From Rhizomucor pusillus (taxonomy: Eukaryota > Mucoromycota > Mucoromycetes > Mucorales > Lichtheimiaceae): DNA of 64,000 nucleotides. The stretch covers positions 1,231 to 65,230 of the forward strand of contig FWWN02000624.1 of the NCBI GenBank assembly GCA_900175165.2. Reading direction: 5' to 3'. The notes below the pieces were generated by a model, which was not told where the DNA came from, searched no databases, and saw only the letters and a program-made list of their open reading frames with translations. Made by a program: the position numbers and the translations under genes. Below are positions 46,078-57,011 of this stretch, piece after piece. Each line of letters starts with the position of its first letter. The first letter of the stretch is position 1.

Positions 46078-48870
46078 TTACAAAGTGGCCGCCATAGCCG
46101 TCATGGTGTTGATCAGGTCCTGTACATTCTGCAAACGCCACAAGGCGTGCGTCTTTTTATCCTCTGCGCCGACCATCACTGAAAAGTTCTGGTCGTCTGC
46201 CAGTCCCCGCAGACGCTTGAACATATCTTCATCTGTCTTGTCGTCGCCGCAGCACATGACAAAATCGTATTCCTTTGCGCCTAGCAGCCGCTGCAAGACT
46301 TCTCCCTTGTTGATGGACGTCGGCCGGACTTCTAGATTTTTCTTGCCGACGAGCACTTCAATGGGTAGCTTTGACAGGATTGCATTTTCCAGATGGTTGT
46401 GGCATTCTTTGGCCTGGAAAGCACCGTATTCTGGATCGGCGAGGCGGTAGTGCCACGTGATGGCACAACGCTTATGCTCAATGAAACTGCCGCTTGTGCG
46501 CTCTGTGTAATACGTGAATATATCAACCACATCGTGCTTCCAGCTCATGTCAAAGTGTTCTGTCAAGTTGATCCATTTTTCGCTGCTCGGATACTTTACA
46601 AAGCAGCCATGCTCAGCGCTCAGACCAATGCCTTGTATGTGACCCAGCCAGCGATCTAGAGCATTCTCGTCACGGCCTGAAATAATCCAGACGTCGTTTC
46701 TTGGATCGGCACAAAGCTTTTCGAGAGCTGCGAGCATATCCGGTGGCGGTACGGCTGCTGAGGGAGTTTTCCGAATAGGTGTCAACGTTCCCTGGATAAA
46801 ATCCTGTTAGCAGCAGATATAATTTTTGATTCGACGCGGTGATAGCTCATTACATCGTAATCAAAGCATAGCAATCTCCTTTTTGATTGCTGGTATTTGC
46901 TTATCAGATAGTCGGGCTGTAACAATGGCGTGTTGCTGGTCTTTTCATTAATGGCGATGGACTGGAGGAGCATCTTTATAAAGGAGTGCGCCCAAAACGA
47001 GGCAGTGTGCGATTTGACATGATCCAGTAATTGCTATGTCCGCAAATGAGTCATTCTTTTTCTGCACCGCAAAATGCGAGAATTCTTTCTCCTCCAGTAC
47101 TTACCATGTGTCGGTTAATCTTTTCTTCCTTGGACATGAGCAGCGCATCGTTGATAGCTTTTGCAACGCCTGCATAGTCCCAGGGGTTGACCATCAACGC
47201 CGAACTCATGGATCCAGCCGTGCCGGTAAACTCTGACAAGATCAATGGACCGTGCTTATCTTGCTGGCACATGATATACTCCAAACTAGTCGTGTTCATG
47301 CCATCCCTCACAGCCGTGATGAGAGCTGCATCAGCGATAGAAAGTAATGCATACAGTTCGTCGGATTGTACGTGATGGTGATAATGGTGAACAGGCGTGA
47401 ACTCCAGCGAGCCATATGTACCATTGATGTGTGCAACTATCTCTGACACTTTGTTTTCCAACTTTATCGATTCGCTGGTGGCATTCCCTTCTGTAACTTG
47501 AATGAGGACGACCTATTATGTAATCGGTGTGTGAGTCAAGCAGCCGAAAAGAATACAATATAAGATATACCTCGTTTCGCCACTCTGGGTATTCTAACAA
47601 GAATCTCTCAAACGCTGCAAGCTTTTGCAGGACGCCTTTGACAAGATCTAATTTGTCTCTGCCAACAATGATCTTCTTTCCCTGATACATTTCTGCTATG
47701 GCTTTTACTTTGGTCGTAACGCTCTCGTCCTGCCGTGCTTTATCTACTTTGTCTGCGTCGATGCCGATGGGAAACGTTCCGACGTGGCAGAAATGTCCTC
47801 CTCCGTCGATACCTTCCGGCGTTGACTCGACTCCAAAGATACGCGTGCATGTAGAAATAAAGTGGCGCGAATATGAATATGTCTAGACCATTTTTCTTTC
47901 AGTATATCTAATGTAACGGGCGTTTCCTCTCTCAATATGTTACCTGGAACCCAACAAGATTGGCACCTAACATGCCTCTAAGAATCTCTTGTCGCTCTGG
48001 CAATGGTTACAGAATCAGATTAATTATCATGCCATTGCCGATAAGGTCCGTGTTTTGCTTTTCTCTTCCTTCCTCCTGGTTCCCTTACTTGGCAAACATC
48101 GAAAAATTTCGGAACTCGGGAAAGGTGCATGGACGAATAGACCAATCCTTGCTTTGGGTAATTGCTCGCGGACCATTCCAGGAACCAAAAGCAGGTGGTA
48201 ATCATGCACCCAGACTGCATAGCGGTCGGTCCAGTTAGCGTATATTGATCATCATCACCCAGTCCATACGTGATCATCCTCTGCTTACTGATATCTCCAT
48301 CGCGATAATGTTTGACCACGAGATCTGCATATTTTTGGTTGACTGCGGCGTACGCCTCCCACTGCCGACGTTCTAATCGACCGTCTGTGGCATTATTCCA
48401 CAGTAGATAGTGGAACAACGGCCAGAGCACTAGCAGTGACCACAAACATATTGAGATAAATGGGTTGCATCAGCAGTGTAAAGTACGATATGCTTACTTG
48501 TTTTACAGTATCCGTCATAGTGTCCAGCAACACTCTCGCTGTCAAGGAACAACGGGATGCATCCATGGAGCTGCAATAAATCAGCTGTCAATTTCTCTTT
48601 ATCGGCGTCGCTCACAGTCTGTATGACCGAGGTCTCCGGAAGAATTTGTTCGTATATTGCACCAGTCCAGCCAATGTGCACTGCATCCCAGTCTCTCTGC
48701 AGCGACTGAATGCCAGAGTACATGGCACCGTGGCCACGTCGATTCGTAAACTTCCAGGCACCGTTGGAATCTAGAACTATTTCATAGGGTATCTGGTGCG
48801 TCACATTTATGATACGACCGTCTGGTTTCTTGATATCGGATAGCAGAGGTAAAAAGGAATCGTTCGCCAT
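46078..48870 (-). CDS. TPS2: trehalose-6-phosphate phosphatase with GT20 domain (TPS2-like)
   Basis: Eight exons (48498-48870, 48289-48429, 48089-48214, 47944-47996, 47571-47882, 47105-47512, 46854-47033, 46078-46791) give 2307 nt, 768 aa. The N-terminal two thirds are a glycosyltransferase-20 fold: GRIINVTHQIPYEI, IWVHDYHLLLVPGMVREQLP, VHAPFPSSEIFRCLPKRQEI, GRDKLDLVKGVLQKL, DGMNTTSLEYI. The C-terminal HAD phosphatase is complete: LCFDYDGTLTPIRKT (nucleophile Asp, split by intron 7), IISGRDENALDRWLG and CCGDDKTDEDMFK. It dephosphorylates trehalose-6-phosphate to trehalose. In the GT20 motif the position of the catalytic Arg of active synthases holds Lys (RDKLDLVK), so synthase activity is doubtful. 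The next gene on the same strand is the chitin synthase, about 290 bp away. Confidence 0.95.
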
Positions 48871-49008
48871 CGTGGGAGCAACCGCACGCAACGCACACAC
48901 GCACACACACAAGAGAAGAGTGGTGGGGAGCGGGGCGGTTAGGGCAACAAAGCAAGATCCGCGGAAGCGGTGATTGGGCAGCACCAATCCGACTCAAGTT
49001 TATTCTTA

Positions 49009-50044
49009 TCACGGCGCTTTGGGCAAGATCACCAACACATCATCCTCGCCTCTAAAGATATCCAACAGAGGTTTCTCCATTTGCTTTGTACTGATCGGGA
49101 TGCTCACTTTTCCATTGTGTCGTGCAAGGGAAAAGTTCTCGGGTAGGCCATCGAGTTCCTAAGCGACGGTCGTATGCATCGATGTGAGAATCGACAACAC
49201 ACTGGAACCTTAGATTCCGTTTACCTCTTTAATCAAGGAGATTGATGATTCTATGGGTTCATTCTTCAGGTACACTGATCCGAGGATATTTTCATCCGAT
49301 CGTGAAGATAGATATACAAGTACCTCTCTTTCATTAGCTACAGAAAGAAAAATAAGTTCCTCTAGATGAGAAAGAAAAAGACCTATCTATAATCAATTGG
49401 AACTTACAAGTCGAGGCATTAGATGCTTTTGATTGTGCCAATTGTTCTGGTTCTGGTGACTTTTTCAAAGACTCTGCTGCAGCCCGCTGACGCATAACTG
49501 TTATTCGCGCATTCCATCTCTGTTGTTAGCCCAGGGACGCAATTAGCAGAATCTCTCAGATATATTTACTGTTTTCGACTTTGGCTTCAGCAAATTCATC
49601 TGGCAAGAGCCAGGACTTTTCCAGATCAGGCTCTTTCATATAAGTAGGAACGATAGGCAGCTCAGGCTCAGGACCAGCTTGGCTCTTTTGAGCTACTGTT
49701 GAAAGAAGCGCAGTGATCTGCGGATACTTTTCGGCAAGGTCCAGTGCAGTTTGGCCCTTGTTTGTCTTGAGACTCGGATCGGCTCCGTTGCTCAACAGAA
49801 TCCGGACAACCGCTTCTTGCCCGCGGTGCGAAGCCCAGTGAAGTGCTGTCCTGTGCTCTCAAACTCCATGTCAGCTTTTCACGCGCTGCTTGCTCGGTTG
49901 TTCATATGCTTGATTTATCTACCATCCATTCATTCTGTTCTGTGAATTAAGATTCACTCCAGCCTTGACGAAATGTTGCACGGCTTTGGTGTTGCCGAGA
50001 GCGCAAACTTCTCGCAGAGTCTCCTCCCTCTCGTCCGTGAACAT
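49009..50044 (-). CDS. ankyrin-repeat protein, ANKRD40-like
   Basis: Five exons (49923-50044, 49580-49850, 49408-49519, 49225-49337, 49009-49158) sum to 768 nt, 255 aa. The ankyrin repeats occupy about residues 3-90: REETLREVCALGNTKAVQHF, MNGWTALHWASHRGQEAVVR and PSLKTNKGQTALDLAEKYP. A Pro-rich linker (PELPIVPTYMKEPDLE) and an Arg/Ala-rich helix follow. The C-terminal domain (REVLVYLSSRSDENILGSVY, GKVSIPISTKQMEKPLLDIF, DDVLVILPKAP) resembles in layout the beta-rich end of animal ANKRD40. The function is unknown. The exon 2 donor (GTCGAA) is unusual but is the only one keeping all exons in frame. It is tandem with TPS2, 138 bp apart. Confidence 0.8.
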
Positions 50045-50198
50045 TGTAATATTCCAGAAAAAGGGCACCTTTAAGAATTTGAACAGAACAACGTGGCTTT
50101 TGTGTTACGCTTCAACTCTAACAATGCAACAGCCTTATTTATATATCATTTGCCAGCGTTAAATAATTTAAATAGTAATGCTACCAGTCGATGTTGGA

Positions 50199-50526
50199 TC
50201 AACACTTGGTCAACGACAAACATCTTGGATATTTAGTAGTATACATTGCAAAGTTTAAGACCAGAAAAAATGGTATAATTGATCCAATATATAAAGCAAT
50301 AAACTTACCAAAGTAGCACCAAGGTATTCTTTCAATTATTATTCGAGACATTAAACTTTTTTTGAGGATCAACGAGGAGAATATGATAGTAATAATAGAA
50401 TTTTGAGTGTCCAGCATAGCGGCTAACAAATTGGCAATTAGAGCCTCTTCTTGAAGCGGTGTTTGAAATCCAGCATGTAGGGGCCACCGGTGCGTACGAT
50501 TGTTCTGCCCTTCTTTTAGTCGCCAT
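50199..50526 (-). CDS. possible small membrane protein (unresolved)
   Basis: An ATG at 50524-50526 begins MATKRRAEQSYAPVAPTCW. In a neighbouring frame lie PLQEEALIANLLAAMLDTQN and a hydrophobic stretch, followed by a good donor (GTAAGT near 50310). The shift between frames would need an intron that I could not place, and no downstream exon was found before the ankyrin gene. It may be a short membrane protein gene or chance. It lies divergently from the RPL27A gene at 50622. Confidence 0.25.
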
Positions 50527-50621
50527 GGTAAGTTATCACGCCAGCACATGTTCACACCGATAGGGAAAAGGACAGGGAAAAGCTATCGATAGATGGATGG
50601 AACCATGAAAGAACGGGATGG

Positions 50622-51319
50622 ATGGTTTAGATGACGATAGATCAACCTTTTTCTTTTCCCTACGTCGAACAGCAAATGTGGATTCATTTCGAGAGCATGG
50701 CATTAACGTTACATTGCCCCGCCCACTGTAGCCTACCCGTCTGCACCACAACAGAAAGAAGCGTGGACACGTCTCCGCCGGTCACGGTCGTATTGGCAAG
50801 CACAGAAAGCACCCCGGTGGTCGCGGTCTTGCTGGTGGTCAGCACCACCACCGTACCAACATGGACAAGTACCATCCCGGTTACTTTGGTAAGGTTGGTA
50901 TGCGCCACTTCCACTTGAAGCGCAACCAATACTGGGCTCCTGTCGTCAACTTGGACAATATCTGGTCTTTGGCTGCTGAGGGTGTCCGTGAAAAGTACAA
51001 GAACACTGAAAAAGTTCCTGTCATCGACACTTTGTCCAAGGTAGGGATCAAACGGAACCGAGTGTATATAATTGGGGATGAAAAGAAGACTGAATATTTT
51101 CGCCTCATCTGTTGCTAGGGTTACGCCAAGGTCTTGGGTAAGGGCAAGATCACCCAGCCCGTCATTGTCCGCACTCGCTACGTCTCCAAGGTTGCCGAGG
51201 AAAAGATCAAGGCTGCTGGTGGTGGTGAGTTTCGGTGTTGCTGTTTGAACCCTGATATCTTTGTATGGTGTGACTCATTATATCCTTTTCCTTGTGTAGT
51301 TGTGGAGCTCACTGCTTAA
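50622..51319 (+). CDS. RPL28: 60S ribosomal protein L27A/L28 (uL15)
   Basis: Exons 50732-51040, 51119-51224 and 51300-51319 encode [20 protein letters not shown], the hallmark [58 protein letters not shown] and a C-terminus VVELTA. With a start codon the total is 438 nt, 145 aa, normal for the family. The exon at 50732 begins directly after ...CTGTAG with the second codon (Pro), so the ATG must lie in a separate upstream exon. The only ATG followed by GT nearby is at 50622-50624, with a weak donor (GTTTAG), so the start is uncertain. An AATAAA lies 17 bp after the stop. Confidence 0.9.
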
Positions 51320-51405
51320 GAGAGACTTTGCAGACAATAAATTGTATTCTTGGTGCAAAAAAAGAACTCTATGTACAAGGAGAGATGCGTATGTGAATGT
51401 AGTTT

Positions 51406-52758
51406 TTACGAGATGAACTTGCAGATGGGAAGTTTATATGTATCAAGAACCCAGTATCTTTAAGAAAGGAGTAGGAGGAATGATGACAGACAGAAAATAA
51501 TCAGCACTTAAGTAGCAGCAACATTGAGTACTTGAGTCTTACCTTTGTCGTACGCCATCCCAAACACCTTTTTCGTCCGCTGTACCAATGGGTATTTCTA
51601 CATACTCGGTATCGAGACCAAATTCATGCAGATCAATCTCGCTCACTCGGCAGTAAATATCGTGGAAGAATTGGTTGGTTGCACCCAATCCGTTAAACCA
51701 TGTGTAAATGCCGTCACTGTTCAAGATATTTGGAACGGCGTCGTGAAATGCTCGCAAGTCATCGTAAAATTCTGAAATTACGTATAAGTGAGCAACCTCT
51801 ACTCTTCTCTTTATATCACAGCGATTTTTTTAGATGAACTACCTCCATATGTATCGAAAAAGATACCATCAAACGTCTGCGTCAATGTAGGTACGACATC
51901 CTGCCATCGACCAAAGAGGATTGTGACTCCAGGTTTCTTGTCCCAACCGAGTTTTTTCATGTTTTCGTAAACATCAGGGTGGGCTTCAATGATATAGTGG
52001 TTGCGCGGCTTGTACTTTTGCAGTTCTGTGTCAATTAGGCCCAAACCAAAACCAACGTTCAATACATCGAGTCCCTCTCGAGGGCACATGACTTTGGCGT
52101 GCTCGACCATCAAAGGTGCTTCCCAGCCCATCATGACGGCGTCGTCGTTTTCATCAAGCAGTTTGTTGTCATCGTAGTGCAGTTTTTGTTGAAGATAATC
52201 TTCGTTCGGCGCACCCTTTTCTTCATCATCATCGTCGTCGCCAAAGGATGCTTTCAGCGCACGGATCAAAAGTTCAGCGCGCGTACCCTCGGAAACTAGC
52301 ACTTCGTAGATATCCTTGTGATCATTTTTCAACGCAAGCTCGCCTGCAGAGACCTCTTGCTTATCCAACAAGTTGTATGGATGTCTCTCGGAAAGTAGCC
52401 ACTCTACAATTTCCTTGTGTCCATGCTCTGCAGCGTGATGCAGTGGCGTTCTTCCCAGATCATCGCCGTTGAAGCATATATCAGCGCCATCGGATACCAA
52501 CTGCTTCGCTTTGCTCTATTGTTATTATATAAATATGAATACGCTCTGTTGCTTCTATGCGTCTTCCTCGCTGCTGTGTGTTACAATAGGCTTTTTTTAA
52601 ACACTTGCCAGGTCGCCAGCAACAACTGCCTCGATGAGCTGTTTTCCCTTTTGGATCTCTTCTTCCGTGTACTCGCTAGTTTCTGCTTCGACAGCCTCTT
52701 CTTCGACCGAATCGGCGCGCTGTCTCTTTGGCGATCTTTCCTCAGGCTTGGTCTCCAT
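51406..52758 (-). CDS. RMT2: protein arginine N5-methyltransferase (type IV), ankyrin-containing
   Basis: Four exons (52609-52758, 51843-52515, 51543-51771, 51406-51457) give 1104 nt, 367 aa. Yeast Rmt2 methylates the delta nitrogen of an arginine in ribosomal protein uL11. After an acidic N-terminus come ankyrin-like repeats at about 50-115 (GDDLGRTPLHHAAEHGHKEI, VEWLLSERHP). The SAM-binding methyltransferase domain has HAKVMCPREGLDVLNVGFGL, GLIDTELQKYKPRNHYIIEA, HPDVYENMKKLGW, FDGIFFDTYGEFYDDLRAFH and TWFNGLGATNQFFHDIYC. The first intron has a GC donor (GACCTG|GCAAGT). It converges with RPL27A, 86 bp between stops. Confidence 0.95.
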
Positions 52759-52968
52759 GGTTGGCAAAAACTTTTAAAAAAATGGGACGTGGTGGCTGCT
52801 CGCACCAACACATTAAAAAGGGCAGAAATCTAAAAGGGGGCCACTCCGACGACGGGCAGCTGCCTACCTGACTAACGCTCCTATTACACAATGACACGAT
52901 TCGAAGCTGAAATACTGAAAAATGGTAAAGGTGTAGGATGTTTCCCTGCAAAGACTCCAAACTTATAG

Positions 52969-53587
52969 AGCAATGTAGACTTGAAGTACTTGAATGAGGC
53001 GCTTTTTGTATCAGCAGAATGTAACCTTGCTCAAGAGATAAATGCGTTTGTAAACGCGTTCGAGGTAGGACTCTACTGGCGAACAAACCTAGGAGGTAGT
53101 CTGATACAATATACTTGTAAACAATAGCCTGGCAAAGAATCGAACGATGCAGGAGCTTCAGGGACAAACGAGAGCGACAATGCACCGATAGGACCGGATC
53201 AGCTGGCGGCAATGTTTGTCCATTTATCAAACTGCAACCACGCTCTCCAAAAATCTAAGCAGGAACAGACTATCTGTGAAGAAACATTGGCATCGGGTAA
53301 CTACAAGGTGTATTTGTAAGTGACACTGTTAAGGTCTCACATTATTCCTAGTGCGCAACGCCAGCAATGCATTGCAAGATGTACACGCCAAAGTAGAAGC
53401 TATCAAGGCCGAGCAGGCTACGCATCCTCCTCCATTCTCAACTGAGCGAGCGCAGTTTCTCGACGATCTCAACATGCGACGCAGAGAAATTGAAAGCAAG
53501 TTACGTCGAGAGCAGGATAAACTGGAGGAATTTTATGCAAAAAAGACACGAGAATCAACATTTCACAACATTGTCGGGTTACGATAA
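52969..53587 (+). CDS. coiled-coil protein, 5' end unresolved
   Basis: Three exons join cleanly: 52969-53064, 53128-53296 and 53352-53587, giving 166 residues in frame. Sequence includes LNEALFVSAECNLAQEINAF, PDQLAAMFVHLSNCNHALQK, VRNASNALQDVHAKVEAIKA and a charged heptad-rich end, NMRRREIESKLRREQDKLEE. It looks like a small coiled-coil subunit of a complex. The first exon is unclear: an ATG at 52891 opens MTRFEAEILKN with a GTAAAG donor, but the phase does not match the next exon. It starts divergently from RMT2 and converges on the next gene with 17 bp between stops. The family is not recognised. Confidence 0.55.
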
Positions 53588-53604
53588 CAAAATGCCCGCT
53601 TTTA

Positions 53605-54349
53605 TCAAGTCGAACCCTTTTTCAGCGACCCAATGGCAGTCCGCGCAGCTGCGCGCTTTACTTTGTATGCAGATCGGTACTCGGGATCCTTGTTAGCAGG
53701 GGATGCAGAGCGCTCGTAGTCCTCACTGTCTTGAAACAGCATCAATGTCGGCGAACGTCGAAGCGAAGAGTGGGGCGGCGGCGGGACGTACTCTTGGCTG
53801 CTATCTGTTTGGGTCGGCACAGCCGTGCACAGTTCGCGCTGTTTACGACAAGCTTCTTCGAACATGACGAACCAGTGCGTCGCTTGTTCCCGCGCACCGA
53901 GTTCGTACCAGAACTGGATAAGCGGATTGCCGTCGTCGTCGAAAGCTTCGTACGCTGCAAAATCGCTGGCGATATACCTTGCCTCCGACCATCGAAGCGG
54001 CTGCGATCCGCCAAGATACCCTGTGGACCGTGGGATGTGAGGGACTTTTTTCTTCTTGAATACTCTACTATCAAAGTACTAGATCATACATACGCAAAAT
54101 AGTGAAGCAGTAAAGGTCTTCGTCAAGACCTGTGTGCATCCCTCAGCATGAATGCATTGTAAGCTATATATACGATCTACCTTGAAAAATAGCAATGTGG
54201 GCTGTGGATACTCTGAGCAAGTAAATTCTGCCTTCCATCAGAGATGACGGCGTGACCCGTTCATGTTCAGGCTGAATTGGATGTTTGGTGCGCATCCAAC
54301 TAAATAGCTGCTTTTTGCGAGGAATGATATGGATTGACGGTGTGCTCAT
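53605..54349 (-). CDS. conserved fungal protein of unknown function, possibly PH-like
   Basis: Three exons (54181-54349, 54094-54129, 53605-54044) total 645 nt, 214 aa. The second exon is only 36 nt. The ordered part (about residues 30-130) contains EGRIYLLRVSTAHIAIFQGL, DEDLYCFTILLPHIPRSTG, SQPLRWSEARYIASDFAAYE, DDDGNPLIQFWYELGAREQA and WFVMFEEACRKQRE. The alternating strands ending in a helix (FVMFEEACRKQ) suggest a PH/EVH1-like fold, but this is inference. The tail is Pro/Ser-rich and basic. I cannot name the gene. Confidence 0.7.
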
Positions 54350-54866
54350 GTTATCCAACAAGAGTGTGCTAAAAGAGCGAACTAGAGGATGGGAAAAAGG
54401 GAAAAAGAAACAAGGAAGAAAGGAAGAAAGGTAAACTGCCTTTTTGCAGGAATACTTGTATGTAGGTTGAAAACAACAGGCTTGCAACATGAATACGAAG
54501 GCTTCCAACGCTAATATCTGACCCTCCGTGTACCTTGATCAGCACCTCGCGTTGCAGAGAGTGGGAATACTATTTATACTCTGCAGCACCATCCATATAT
54601 TTCAAGATCTGGCGAGCAGAATATATATGCAGCAAATGCATACGATTTGCCGCTTCATGTAGCTCGTTTGCTTTGCATTTAATAGTATAATATTACCATC
54701 CTCGCATCAACTTATCAATAGGTGCTGCAGACTGATAATAATGCCAAGACTTCTGCCGTTGCTACAGCAGCAGCAGCACGATGTCTGTTTACGCCAAATA
54801 AGCTCAGTCTCTTTTTGATCCGGCTACCACCTTTTCGGGCACCTGCTGCTTTGTGTAAAGCACTGG

Positions 54867-55806
54867 ATGGCAGATGACAAGATACTCTGCTGCATCCCGG
54901 CACGTATAGGCGTGCTAGGCATCTCTAGCATCCTCTTTGTAAGTACAAAGGGACTCGATCGATCTGGATTGCAATGGTGTCTAAACCCTGCCACCACGAC
55001 AGTGCGTCTACTTTGCTCTTAGCATTGTCACCTTTGTCAAACAGAACGGTACAACCTCTTAAATATTCCTCTGCAGAGAGGCTTGTCTTTACTTAGAGCA
55101 TTATTTTTGTCCTGTTGTAGACTTGCGAGACTGGGCAACCTTTACGCAGGAAGTGGATACGCCCTTGACGGATGCTGCTTTTAATGGCCTTTTTATCTTC
55201 TTTGCCACAATCATGGTCGCATACACGGTCACCTCAGCATTTGGCTTCCTTGTAACCTTCTTTGTAAGCCTATCATGAAAGATCAACAAGTAGGAGGAAG
55301 ATAAGCTAATCGATGCTTTCATCAGGAACGCCGTACTTTGATTCGCGTATACCACATTGTTAATTGGTTCTTTGTTCTATTGATCCTCATGATCACCATG
55401 GCTCATTGGATATACTTTAAAGTGAAGCGAGACGTGTATATTAACGACTGCCAGGATGCATGGAACAACGGCATGCACCCAAATAGCGAGGTGTATCACC
55501 CGGTCGTGGTGCCTGGCAAGTTCCCGATCGCCGGTGGATCCGACAAGCGCCACTGCATTAATCTCATCAAGCAGCTGGTCATTGGGTCAGGATTTACTGT
55601 ATTTATTGGTAATTTCATTCAGGTAAGAAACTCGTTGTTATCGCAAGGTGCTATCATCGTTTTTCACTCACACACACATCCGCGCGCGCAAAAAGTTGTA
55701 CTTTGCCAATTGCATTGGGTCATATTCCACCCGTCAAAATTGGCTGCACCGACATCAACGTCTTCAAACGCACGATGAAGAAGAGCTTCGTCTTCGAAAA
55801 CTGTAA
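54867..55806 (+). CDS. four-transmembrane protein, unknown fungal family
   Basis: Five exons (54867-54938, 55003-55048, 55121-55263, 55326-55622, 55696-55806) sum to 669 nt, 222 aa. Hydrophobic segments are RIGVLGISSILFCVYFALSI, FNGLFIFFATIMVAYTVTSA, HIVNWFFVLLILMITMAHWI and LVIGSGFTVFIGNFIQLYFA. The loop between TM3 and TM4 holds cysteines (INDCQDAWNNG, DKRHCINL), which could pair as in tetraspanin-like proteins. The C-terminus is charged (RLQTHDEEELRLRKL). The spacing fits uncharacterised fungal tetraspan proteins. Exon 2 is 46 nt, and its acceptor after CACGACAG was chosen because it alone keeps the frame. Confidence 0.75.
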
Positions 55807-55970
55807 CACTTGCATCTACTATACCTTTATATTCTATCGAAAATAAAATGTATTTTTTCTGTAGGAGCTCTAAATAGCAGAAGTAGTGAACAGTGTGGTA
55901 GTTGAGAGGGGTAGGATGTATGTTAAAATCGACGAGGAATGTATATAGGTTACGTGTATATTACATTTAT

Positions 55971-57011
55971 CTAGTTGCCCTGGGCAGCCTTCATGACTTC
56001 GCTGGCAAAATCGTTCTCCTTCTTTTCAATGCCTTCACCAACGCTCCAACGGATAAAGTTGCTGACAATGGCACCGTCCTTTAATCCAGCATCCTTCACG
56101 GTCTGGTCAACATAGTCAGCAACGGTTACATCGGGCTTGAGGAGGAACGGTTGACGGGTCAATACAGTTTCGGCAAGGTAAGCATCTGCGTCCGCTTGTG
56201 CCTTCAATTCATCTGCTGGAACGTCTTGTGCGTTGAGATAGCGAGGGTTGTAACCGACTGCCTGGCGTGCAACGTGTCGAGCAGTCTTTGCAAGCACTTC
56301 AGCGGTCTGCTCCGTCAGACCTTCCTTGGAACGTGGCTGGATGGTCGCGATACCGCCAATTTTACCGGTAGCAGCATCGCCACCATGCACGTACGCTGCC
56401 GACGCACCGCCATCCACAACTGCAATAGCAGCGCGGCGAAGAGTAATGTTCTCTCCAAGCTTGCCGATCGTCTCTACAATGGTTTCCTGAATGGTTTTGC
56501 CGACGGGTCCCTCCGCCGCCGCTGCTGCTGCTGATGATCCTTCTTGAGGCATCAATGGAGCCTGCAACAGGCTCTCGACGGGGATATGTTCCAAAGTGTT
56601 TGCACTGCTGGCTTCGTGCAACAGGAGGGAAGTAGCAGCAATGCGTGATGCCAGATTTTTAAACACATCGCCGCGAGATACAAAGTCTGTTTCGCAGTTG
56701 AGTTCAATGATAGTGCTTTTGCTTGCAGCGCCGTCTGTTGTTACTGAAGCGACGCTAATAACACCTTCACCGGCAGTACGTCCGGCTACTTTCTGGGCCT
56801 TCTTGGCGCCAGAAACCTGGGCATCTTGGGCAAGCCAGCTGAGCGCTTTGTCATAATCGTTGTCATTCTTAACGAGAGCTTCCTTGGCCTTGCTCATGGA
56901 GACTTCTGTTTCCTGGCGCAATTTCGCAAGGAGCTTAATGTTGGGTTTGACAGCAGAAGTTGCATATTGACGTTGGGAGAGACAGCGTAAACCAATAAGG
57001 CGTAAAGACAT
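55971..57011 (-). CDS. TSF1: mitochondrial translation elongation factor Ts
   Basis: Single exon, 346 aa. EF-Ts recycles EF-Tu by nucleotide exchange in the mitochondrial matrix. The leader MSLRLIGLRCLSQRQYATSA is a typical presequence. The N-terminal UBA-like domain follows (KLRQETEVSMSKAKEALVKN, DYDKALSWLAQ). The dimerisation core has IIELNCETDFVSRGDVFKNL, GENITLRRAAIAV and HVARQAVGYNPRYL. The end (LLKPDVTVADYVDQTVKDAG) matches the C-terminal helices. An Ala-rich insertion (SSAAAAAAEG) sits in the middle. It is intron-free, unlike most genes here. About 770 bp separate it from the divergent RPL30. Confidence 0.95.
   Translation of the reverse strand: MSLRLIGLRCLSQRQYATSAVKPNIKLLAKLRQETEVSMSKAKEALVKNDNDYDKALSWLAQDAQVSGAKKAQKVAGRTAGEGVISVASVTTDGAASKSTIIELNCETDFVSRGDVFKNLASRIAATSLLLHEASSANTLEHIPVESLLQAPLMPQEGSSAAAAAAEGPVGKTIQETIVETIGKLGENITLRRAAIAVVDGGASAAYVHGGDAATGKIGGIATIQPRSKEGLTEQTAEVLAKTARHVARQAVGYNPRYLNAQDVPADELKAQADADAYLAETVLTRQPFLLKPDVTVADYVDQTVKDAGLKDGAIVSNFIRWSVGEGIEKKENDFASEVMKAAQGN

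Noticed and set aside
42906..48900. Idea that chitin synthase and TPS2 form a functional cluster
   Set aside because: Both act on sugar nucleotides and lie in tandem, but fungal genes are rarely operonic and nothing links their promoters; treated as coincidence.
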